Shown here piece after piece: positions 9,301 to 13,295 of a DNA stretch of 13,295 nucleotides; the stretch's first letter is position 1; each line of letters opens with the position of its first letter. The translations under genes and the position numbers were made by a program. Origin of the DNA: an uncultured bacterium (GTDB lineage: Bacteria; Verrucomicrobiota; Lentisphaeria; Victivallales; Victivallaceae); assembly GCA_949286445.1 (NCBI GenBank), contig CASECL010000145.1, positions 1 to 13,295 of the forward strand. Direction: 5' to 3'. The notes beneath the pieces were generated by a model. The model had not been told where the DNA came from, made no database searches, and saw nothing but the letters and a program-made list of their open reading frames with translations.

Positions 9301-11065
9301 AGCATTTTATACCTCAAGTGCAAGTGTTCTTGACAAGGCAACAGAGTTCTGGATCAATGGATTGCTCTCCGCCCCGTCAACTCATGGAGCAAACTTCATC
9401 GGCAATACCGTCAATTTCGGTTATGAACTGGGTGCAAAACGGTTGGTTGAAACCGCGCTTGACCGTGCCTTCCGGAAAAAGAGCGGACACTCATTTGGAG
9501 AGTTTCTCCGGGTATGGAAGGAGTTTGCCAAAATATCCTCCGAAATAAACCGCGGTTCAATGTCAGAAAAACTTTCCCGGCTCAAGAATACTTTTGATAT
9601 GGAAGTTTTGGATAAATACGGGAAACTTGATGACCAGGTAAATGTCGCCATCGGAGGGACAACGGGAAAAATCATCCGCATTCCGTCAAATACATTGAGA
9701 CTTGCAGATAATGTGGCTAAGCTTTTTTCCTCCCGGATGGAGGCCGTGGCTTTCGCTTATCAGCAGGGAAGAGGGCAGAAGCTTACAGGAGCGGAACTGG
9801 AGAACTTTATTCAGAAACAGCTTGCCGATGAAAACTCAGCCGCCAATAAGTACGGCAGGGAGCGTGCTTTGGAGCTGACTTTTCAGGAAGATCCCGGATC
9901 TTTTGTCCGGCATTTGATATCGCTCAAGGAAAGCGGAGGGGCGGCAGGAAGATTGGCTACTTTCATTTTTCCTTTTGTCAAAGCTCCGGCAAATATACTC
10001 CGGCAGGGGATCAGAAAAAGTCCGCTGGGGATTGTGGGGTTGGGCATAGAAGCGGCTAAAGCAATCAAAAAAGGCGAAATATCAAACCAGCTGGTAACCA
10101 GGACTGCTGAACAGCTGCTGGCATGGGGAACTCTGATGGCGTTTTTCGCTATGGATGATGACGACAAAAGACCGCTGATCACCGGATCTCCTGCGCCGTA
10201 TGGCAGTGCAGAAAACAGTTTCAAAAGGAATAAAATACCGCCGTATTCTGTAAGAATTGGAGATAGTTATTACAGCTATGAACGGATTGAGCCGCTTTCT
10301 ATGATGCTGTCACTTATCGCGGATGGCATTCAGGCGATAAGGTCTGAGGATCCGGATAAACTTAAAAAGGTTGCCGCCGGAATGACAAAGAATATCGCAA
10401 GCAAATCTTACTTGCAGACTTTGGGGTCAATTCAGAGGGCACTCGAAAATCCGGAATACGGCTCGGCAAGCATGCTCAATAACTTCCTTGCAAGCTGGTG
10501 TCCCAATATCGTCCGGCAGTCCTTGTCTTCATGGGATGAAAATGTACGCGACCGCACCAATCGGGCAAAGGGGGCGGAGTGGTGGAAAAATTTCTTTTAT
10601 ATTGTTGCGGATAGAAATGGGGTAATCACTATGGCCCCCAAAATCGATTATCTCGGAAGAGAGATAAAGAAAGATGCGCTGTTTGAAATTTCTCCGCTTT
10701 CGCCGCTTACTTCCGTTGTGCCGATCCGGAAAGTTCAGCCCGACCGGAACATGAACCGGATTGATACACTGTTCTGGAATTATAACCGGCTTAATCCCGG
10801 AGAGGAGTATTATCCATCAATACCGCAGTATGTCTTTAAACTCAATGGCAAAAAGCTGTATTTCAATAATCAGCAGTATCACGAATACGCCTCAAGATCC
10901 GGAAAACTCGCGGCAAAAGAGCTGGAACGGTTAATCGACTCCGGAAAACTTTCAGTAAATAAGCCGGACAAAGAGGATATTGCTCTCATTAAGAGAGTGT
11001 TTACCCGTTCAAGAAAAATAATCAAAGATAAGATGATCGCCAAAAGGCAGTATGAGAAATACTAA
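3299..11065 (+). CDS. giant phage polyvalent protein (two zincins, ParB-like domain, LPD1, LPD38-like)
   Basis: A single 2588-residue ORF with an excellent start (GGGAGGAG at 3285-3292, 6 nt before ATG). Domains in order: residues about 106-150 are Gly/Ala-rich and hydrophobic; 363-600 form a zincin with H457-E-S-F-H461 and E507 in EFNAD; about 629-745 form a ddrB-type ParB-like domain with NGHHRLALA (690-698); a charged coiled coil spans about 975-1012; GEKIGGARKD (1032-1041) leads into about 1060-1510, an LPD1-type zincin with H1292-E-W-M-H1296 and E1503 in EMMARAF; about 1603-1764 is a possible small nuclease; about 2000-2480 is an LPD38-like module with a hydrophobic helix at 2265-2285. 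Known polyvalent proteins of phages and conjugative elements string such effectors together and are thought to be delivered with the DNA to counter host defences. The length and the paired zincins are notable. The polyvalent assignment is strong; the activities are inferred from motifs only. Confidence 0.9.
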   Translation: MSTVFKTNVPVDRLNEYSVYNMLDKRTGSDRERYLDIMESTGLISPRDDGFIGEMADRASGAFISGLRGIGATAEKAGLGSGMKDYFSEVLSRNQQWNAPENQSTSGYIGGAIGNAAGSTIPALAAGAVGTLAGGPLLGAALSGSTMFSQTFGDNVDNNLKNGWSKEKAYGMAAGESLIDAAIEILPFGIVGKGTKQLTRLGRAAAISRAGKAELLKKVSARMAKQIGKQETKNFFLRLAKNAAVEGGGESLEEGLQYVNNYIWQKAGGNPNAEFSLDELADNMAQGFIGGFALGLPGGVMEVRRNNGNAAAPRPNLALTSQTVSPAEQSAFATPAETAAPGTEIAENTPDLTAGPGNWSNRHFAFAGRGNTEGAIIQAGNELGFNPDDVAIVTPKSDIARAFGNIISEIRGDDVTPVFFIPQTSEAARMNGMTTQDGNIFIDASGMKQNPAKTLGHESFHLLETQYPDLAGEIGRVINANTNDNAAAEIARLAERYSIANGDGIREFNADRVGDFFTDRKFWREFAIASEARQAGFSGRMLEFFDRIITLFKRQFRKLGSTGAGKYLNNLEQVRKDIAGVFAEAKRRNKGMITPYHRGGEIVPYRRSGMQERSQRGRTKPVTGARGSNSVQSVPVSEINVDPARFQFKSRADKTTGVDNSNQLGGNFDPKTAGNLYLWEDKNGKKFVVNGHHRLALAKENNVETVNAIVDREADGISAGEARRNGVLINIRDEQGDVADYADFVRSENMDEVTAGKEGILAREKGRNGYIIGKYATDNLFSAFKTGDISAAKAAVIADISRGDEGLEALGISQAKKMSQLELREFLKLAKTLPRKQSGDSGQGDLFGFDDSAIQENMKISRLAVRHIRDVEEKVSAAKNAIKNPKAAEKLGVKVKKDARKLLDNALKEQLRWEQWATDPELYAQLRREAGLDNKNDTTENVAETPAQKTAVSEEENGRFNPDSETPLLTPEEDSNDFQLISETAEEAEIREQRAKQEERKRAEKAKQQAVNDTADLPLPENAPSGRLDDFGEKIGGARKDTAVKYGSRGGRKTAENSGNVPAWRKKYIAMQEKYGGRWMLYYTGGKHGIVRNAFGWNRDSFDSEQTALELAPVAEFKLNYNVYKDDNADTYSIFRKIKSTRTYAKVKGGFASIEEAARWGVDNMDELAAIRSSTGERDLILKPDYQRTGEKHINRNVNAEDFSKAFGFRGVEFGLWEKQAERQQILNDAYEALYDLAETIGVSPRALSLNGELALAFGSRGTGGSARRAHYEPGYKVINLTKPAGAGSLAHEWMHALDNYFGRQLEPGNNLTHLSRETWRRKTAAIRPEVFEAFKELVSTIEKTTRDITPEQRAVYQEQVDYYGKVVQKTVADIRDELKNASRYRGKKDATPEQLETFDKLVANATAEDAPEISWVSEKGRYTSQPLEEVHNLYKAITGRSGFASRGRGRRKFDELAGGIDYLQEERDRLKNTQAVRSSDFKNEAIKLDKSRSSSYWSTNLEMMARAFSSFIEDKLNEKGLKSEYLSYGSNNQLYAERGLDMKPYPEGAERVAINKAFQNFFDTLKEEVTPEGNTRLYSLSDAITEEKNIARYRKFLASRNIKLTAQQQQVIEKFYEDFPLGREIINKLGEKIVLQPKKGKSIDEYIYHFSVKRGRKNDGTLFENFSKSHIDLFNELENTIANFDERIIGGTEKTDGTIQPRLYYIRNIGKNHLAVVSVEPETMLLTWTHMTPQDKYIARIKNEEKALFEQYGVTNSDGIKQNITWKEYKENQGLTPLYLATAGGQHPLTTQMSPAVSNDIVSSSDKKSSTDLEKNQKNNYSISENSRQQVNPVAVPGFTRDEYQELLEDNKYTPETIQQWNDSAEDWLRYQGSMENALEAIRKGIQPADEHIQQAIRNIIINTPGFENLPREQRLELENLNIEKGTSWGRWGRARQLDALNLDTVGKIQNFFDRLSSRINDSERLEEVRQQVMEHTGEDIFNLSPDILNDKKKLNDAIRAFYTSSASVLDKATEFWINGLLSAPSTHGANFIGNTVNFGYELGAKRLVETALDRAFRKKSGHSFGEFLRVWKEFAKISSEINRGSMSEKLSRLKNTFDMEVLDKYGKLDDQVNVAIGGTTGKIIRIPSNTLRLADNVAKLFSSRMEAVAFAYQQGRGQKLTGAELENFIQKQLADENSAANKYGRERALELTFQEDPGSFVRHLISLKESGGAAGRLATFIFPFVKAPANILRQGIRKSPLGIVGLGIEAAKAIKKGEISNQLVTRTAEQLLAWGTLMAFFAMDDDDKRPLITGSPAPYGSAENSFKRNKIPPYSVRIGDSYYSYERIEPLSMMLSLIADGIQAIRSEDPDKLKKVAAGMTKNIASKSYLQTLGSIQRALENPEYGSASMLNNFLASWCPNIVRQSLSSWDENVRDRTNRAKGAEWWKNFFYIVADRNGVITMAPKIDYLGREIKKDALFEISPLSPLTSVVPIRKVQPDRNMNRIDTLFWNYNRLNPGEEYYPSIPQYVFKLNGKKLYFNNQQYHEYASRSGKLAAKELERLIDSGKLSVNKPDKEDIALIKRVFTRSRKIIKDKMIAKRQYEKY

Positions 11066-11083
11066 ATTAACTTTGCGGATGAT

Positions 11084-11112
11084 TTGAAAAATATTCAGAA
11101 TGGTTGTATATT
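11084..11112 (+). promoter_or_regulatory. sigma-70-type promoter for the downstream small-gene pair
   Basis: TTGAAA (11084-11089), a spacer of exactly 17 nt, and TATATT (11107-11112) match the -35/-10 consensus at 5 of 6 positions each. It begins 19 nt after the stop of the giant gene and would start transcription near 11119, about 50 nt before the next ATG. It makes the following two genes independent of late phage transcription. Confidence 0.6.
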
Positions 11113-11167
11113 TTCACCGTCGTTGGTTTACATCTGCTGTATTCCATAAAAATGGAGGAATGTCATC

Positions 11168-11368
11168 ATGAGCGAAGTTATAAAAAATATGTTTCACGGA
11201 GTGGGGGACTTGCTTGTGGTTATGCCTAAGCCAATTCGGTATTATAAGATCCCCCGAAATGGTTTTACCAGAGACATCAAAAGTTTAAAATCTGATACAA
11301 ACAGATTAGATGCGGATATTAGGAATATTTTGTCTAAGGGAGGAGAGGTGACGAATGGCAAAAAATAA
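11168..11368 (+). CDS. small hypothetical protein paired with a DUF2335 gene
   Basis: A 66-residue basic protein. The ATG is preceded by GGAGGA at 11154-11159 (8-nt spacing), so the start is firm. The N-terminus (MFHGVGDLLVVMPKP) is mildly hydrophobic with the pattern G-x-G-x-L-x-x-x-P. It is followed by a short helical, charged tail (SLKSDTNRLDADIRNILSK). I recall small proteins of this shape next to DUF2335 genes in phages and chromosomes, but no function is known to me. It overlaps the next gene by 14 nt, indicating translational coupling. Its base composition (sampled lines about 30-40% G+C) is lower than that of the giant gene, which fits a moron-type insert. There is no catalytic motif. 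Confidence 0.75.
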   Translation: MSEVIKNMFHGVGDLLVVMPKPIRYYKIPRNGFTRDIKSLKSDTNRLDADIRNILSKGGEVTNGKK

Positions 11369-11738
11369 CCAAGCTATTGTTCATAAAAGAAATGGGAATA
11401 CAGGGGATGAGCAATCATTAACCTATAATGAACAGGAGATTGATACTCCTCTTCTTCCCGTGGAACAACTAGAAAGATTGGCTAATTTTAGACCTGATTT
11501 AATAGATTGGGTAATTGAACAAACAACCAAAGAAGCAGAGGATCGTCGCAATCGTCAAGCGAAATTGGATGGATTTATATTCAAGGAACGTATGACTGGG
11601 CAGAAGTTGGGATTTGTTATAGCTGCATTTGCCATAGTTGCCGGTGGATTTACTGCGATGTACTCACCTTGGGCCGCTACAGTGATAGTGTCCGTGTCTG
11701 TTGGTACGTTGGCGGTTGCATTCCTGAAAAAAGATTGA
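11355..11738 (+). CDS. DUF2335-family membrane protein
   Basis: A 127-residue protein. Residues about 35-82 (LPVEQLERLANFRPDLIDWVI, then EDRRNRQAKLDGFIFKERM) form a charged helix of the kind seen before the membrane part in DUF2335 proteins. Two hydrophobic segments follow at about 85-102 and 106-124, joined by a short YSPW turn and ending in KKD. The protein is predicted to sit in the inner membrane with a cytoplasmic N-terminal helix. DUF2335 proteins occur in prophages and genomes with no established function; holin-like, exclusion or signalling roles are only guesses. The start ATG at 11355 follows a purine-rich AGGAGAGG. The gene overlaps the 66-aa gene, is AT-rich like it, and ends 5 bp before the 3' end of the convergent integrase gene. 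Confidence 0.8.
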   Translation: MAKNNQAIVHKRNGNTGDEQSLTYNEQEIDTPLLPVEQLERLANFRPDLIDWVIEQTTKEAEDRRNRQAKLDGFIFKERMTGQKLGFVIAAFAIVAGGFTAMYSPWAATVIVSVSVGTLAVAFLKKD

Positions 11739-11743
11739 ATTGC

Positions 11744-13024
11744 TTACAGCATGGCAATAATCTTATCCCGGATATCTTTCCAGTTGCCCTCCGTCATTGA
11801 CAATAGAAGCTCTCTGATGCTTTCTGTCTCTGGCGGAAGCGGCAGCGCTGGAACGGCAATCGGGCTTTCTCCGCCGAAACTGTTCATCGGCAGATTGTTG
11901 ATGTACCGCTTTTGCGCCTGCCGGCTGGTATGTTTGGCATAATGCTGTGTCATAATCTGTGAAGAATGGCCCAGCATTGACTGAACCACCGGAAGCGGTA
12001 CATTGTTTTCTGCCGCAACACTGGCAAATAAATGCCGGAAGCTGTGTACGTCCAGAACAGATTGCCGCCGGCTTCTTCCCTCAACTTTGACCGTGGTTTC
12101 TATTTTGCAGGTGTTTTCAAGGAAATCTTTCACCCAGCTTGAAATTGCGCCGGAAAATTGATGATAACGGACATGTAATTCAGGGAAAACATACTCTGAA
12201 TTTTTCGGTAGAGAAAGCAGATGATCACGCAAAGGAGGAAGTATAGGCAAGGTAACCTCTTCCGACGTTTTGTGCTGCTTCTTGATAATCCATCCATCAG
12301 CAAGATCGACCTGTTCCCAGCGCAGATCGCAGATATCCCGTTCCCGCATTGCTGTACAATAGGCGGTGAGAAATAAGCTGTACAGTGCGGTGCCGCGGGA
12401 TTTGTCGGCTATCTCAATGAGCTGCTCGCGGGTGAATATTTTACGCTCTACCGGACGTTCGGGAAGACGCTCAATCCGGATGAATGGATTTTCTTTCAAA
12501 CTGCCAAACAAAACCAGTTTTGAAAAAATACGGCTAAGACGCTTATTATAATCGTTCACTGTCCGGGCGGATAATTTTTTTGATGCTAACGGGACAGTAC
12601 GTTCCCGGCCATTTACGCTGTATGTTGTCTGCAGTGTCCTGCCGGCTTCAGCAAGACGATTAATGTATTTAGCGGCTAAGGCGTAATCCACATCAGAGAC
12701 ATCTTCAACGCGATTTTTTCTGCAGAACTCAGTAAAATCATCAAACACAGATTTAGTTTGCCGTTTTTCTCTTTCTGTTTGCCGGCAGGCTGAACAGTAT
12801 TGTTCCCAGGTGCTGTTAAAGTCAAGAATTCTGTTTTCTGAAATCTTGGCTTTTATCTTATTATAGACCTCATTTTCACTTGTGGTGCCGGATATCTCGG
12901 CAAATTTCTGCTCCGCATATTTTCTCGCTTCATTCTTATCTGATTTCCCGGTAGAGAAGCGGAAACGCTTTCCTCCGGCATAAAATGAAACATGATAAAC
13001 ATTGCCTCTTTTTGTCAAAACCAT
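11744..13024 (-). CDS. int: tyrosine recombinase / phage-type integrase
   Basis: A 426-residue site-specific recombinase. Residues about 1-45 (MVLTKRGNVYHVSFYAGGKR...) look like a small arm-site-binding beta domain. About 65-175 form the helical core-binding domain, and about 195-375 the catalytic domain. The full catalytic set is present: R227 (TAMRERDICDLRW), K252 (HKTSEEVTLPI), H327 and R330 (HSFRH), H353 (LGHSS) and nucleophile Y362 (HYAKH). The C-terminal 55 residues are an extension past the usual end. GGAGG at 13034-13030, 5 nt before the ATG, fixes the start. The gene is transcribed away from the adjacent tRNA-Pro, the standard arrangement when an element integrates into a tRNA 3' end. 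It appears intact and potentially active, unlike the rest of the phage genome, which is not seen. No excisionase gene is visible beside it. Confidence 0.94.
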   Translation of the reverse strand: MVLTKRGNVYHVSFYAGGKRFRFSTGKSDKNEARKYAEQKFAEISGTTSENEVYNKIKAKISENRILDFNSTWEQYCSACRQTEREKRQTKSVFDDFTEFCRKNRVEDVSDVDYALAAKYINRLAEAGRTLQTTYSVNGRERTVPLASKKLSARTVNDYNKRLSRIFSKLVLFGSLKENPFIRIERLPERPVERKIFTREQLIEIADKSRGTALYSLFLTAYCTAMRERDICDLRWEQVDLADGWIIKKQHKTSEEVTLPILPPLRDHLLSLPKNSEYVFPELHVRYHQFSGAISSWVKDFLENTCKIETTVKVEGRSRRQSVLDVHSFRHLFASVAAENNVPLPVVQSMLGHSSQIMTQHYAKHTSRQAQKRYINNLPMNSFGGESPIAVPALPLPPETESIRELLLSMTEGNWKDIRDKIIAML

Positions 13025-13056
13025 AAAATCCTCCAGATGATTTTGAATAGTATCAT

Positions 13057-13081
13057 GTAATATTAAAATTAACGATATTAC
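13057..13081. repeat. inverted repeat GTAATAT/ATATTAC upstream of int
   Basis: GTAATAT (13057-13063) and ATATTAC (13075-13081) are exact reverse complements separated by 11 nt. The first arm starts 33 bp upstream of the integrase ATG. It is a plausible operator for control of int, or a recombinase accessory site. The AT content makes chance symmetry more likely than usual. Confidence 0.3.
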
Positions 13082-13111
13082 AGTACATTGTGTTTTTTAT
13101 GTTTCAAGGAC

Positions 13112-13131
13112 AATGGTCACAAATGGACACA
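13112..13131. repeat. tandem 10-bp direct repeats, candidate integrase arm-type sites
   Basis: AATGGTCACA (13112-13121) is followed immediately by AATGGACACA (13122-13131), with 9 of 10 positions identical. They lie between int and tRNA-Pro, about 85 bp from the tRNA end. Short direct repeats of about this size beside the core site are typical arm-binding sites for integrases with an N-terminal arm-binding domain, which this integrase appears to have. A nearby ACAATTGT palindrome (13141-13148) may belong to the same array. Confidence 0.45.
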
Positions 13132-13207
13132 ATATAAAAAACAATTGTCAGAAGCAATAATTTGTTTTCAAACTGTAAGTTATTGGTGGTGAGGGGAAAA
13201 TCAGGGC

Positions 13208-13215
13208 AAAAAAAA
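13208..13215 (-). terminator. T8 tract directly after the tRNA CCA
   Basis: On the minus strand the tRNA CCA end is followed at once by eight T residues (plus-strand A8). With the stable tRNA fold just upstream, this may stop tRNA transcription. If the element integrated at this tRNA, the T-run lies in element-side DNA and so would restore termination after insertion. There is no separate hairpin. Confidence 0.35.
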
Positions 13216-13294
13216 TGGTCGGGATAGAGAGATTCGAACTCTCGACCTTTTGACCCCCAGTCAAACGCGCTAAACCAGGCTGCGCTATATCCCG
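13216..13294 (-). tRNA. tRNA-Pro (anticodon GGG), CCA encoded
   Basis: The minus strand folds as a complete 79-nt cloverleaf: acceptor CGGGATA/TATCCCG, D stem GCGC/GCGC, anticodon stem TTTGA/TCAAA with loop CTGGGGG (anticodon GGG at 13258-13256, reading CCC and CCU proline codons), variable loop AGGTC, T stem GAGAG/CTCTC with loop TTCGAAT, discriminator A and an encoded CCA. It starts 1 nt inside the right edge of the window. Its 3' half is the likely integration target of the neighbouring recombinase, and the intact stems show that insertion did not damage it. Confidence 0.96.
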
Positions 13295-13295
13295 A

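Larger units (their letters stand above)
2473..13215. mobile_element. prophage-type element end or remnant beside tRNA-Pro
   Basis: From right to left: the 3' end of tRNA-Pro, about 190 bp with repeats that look like recombinase binding sites, a tyrosine recombinase gene, a convergent small cargo pair, a 7.8-kb phage polyvalent-protein gene, and a 262-codon ORF with a poor start. Integration into a tRNA 3' end with int as the first gene is standard for prophages and islands. The left limit given is simply the stop codon (2470-2472) before the 262-codon frame; the true boundary is not seen. Terminase, portal, capsid, tail, lysis, replication and repressor genes are all absent. Either most of the phage has been deleted, or the element is an island that extends left through the polysaccharide genes. 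Confidence 0.6.

Noticed and set aside
11739..11743. Missing terminator between the convergent DUF2335 and integrase genes
   Set aside because: Only 5 bp separate the stops and no hairpin with a T-run is seen nearby. Convergent overlap of transcripts is common, so this is not reported as unusual.
1..13295. CRISPR array, rRNA or insertion sequence
   Set aside because: No regularly spaced repeats, no rRNA-like sequence and no transposase gene were seen.

Overview
The window joins part of a polysaccharide locus to the end of an integrated phage-like element at a tRNA gene. Genes on both strands have good Shine-Dalgarno sequences (GGGAGGAG, GGAGGA, GGAGG). One intergenic promoter looks like sigma-70 (TTGAAA, 17 nt, TATATT), and the tRNA encodes its own CCA. 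G+C is moderate, near 45-50% in most genes. This suggests a Gram-negative-type bacterium that uses canonical ribosome binding, so probably not Bacteroidota. A gut PVC-group lineage such as Lentisphaerota is only a guess; nothing in the window fixes the taxon.

Left part (1-1749, minus strand): a NusG-paralogue antiterminator of the RfaH/UpxY/LoaP kind is followed, after a structured 224-nt gap, by gmd (GDP-mannose 4,6-dehydratase), which runs off the left edge. A specialised NusG in front of nucleotide-sugar genes is the usual layout of capsule, O-antigen or exopolysaccharide loci. Gmd makes the GDP-4-keto-6-deoxymannose precursor of GDP-fucose, GDP-rhamnose or GDP-perosamine. The minus-strand RNA contains a near-perfect 34-nt hairpin upstream of the antiterminator gene, and a second hairpin plus a weak ops-like motif before gmd.

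Middle (1750-2526): AT-rich DNA with no confident gene. It has one questionable minus-strand ORF and several small inverted repeats. Somewhere here the polysaccharide locus gives way to phage-type DNA.

Right part (about 2473-13294): a 262-codon ORF with a poor, possibly truncated start overlaps the start of a single 2588-residue gene. That gene encodes a phage polyvalent protein: a glycine-rich hydrophobic segment, a zincin (HESFH), a ddrB-type ParB-like domain, an LPD1-type zincin (HEWMH), a possible small nuclease domain and an LPD38-like C-terminus. Such proteins are thought to enter the cell with phage or conjugative DNA and protect it or disarm the host. Next comes a two-gene, AT-rich, moron-like cassette with its own promoter (a 66-aa protein and a DUF2335 membrane protein). 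A convergent tyrosine recombinase follows, whose upstream DNA, carrying likely arm-type repeats, abuts the 3' end of a tRNA-Pro(GGG) gene.

No terminase, portal, capsid, tail, replication or repressor gene is visible. The right part is therefore best read as either one end of a larger prophage or island reaching left beyond the window, or a decayed remnant that kept only int, the polyvalent protein and a cargo pair. No second copy of the tRNA 3' end is visible, so the left attachment site is probably outside the window or lost.
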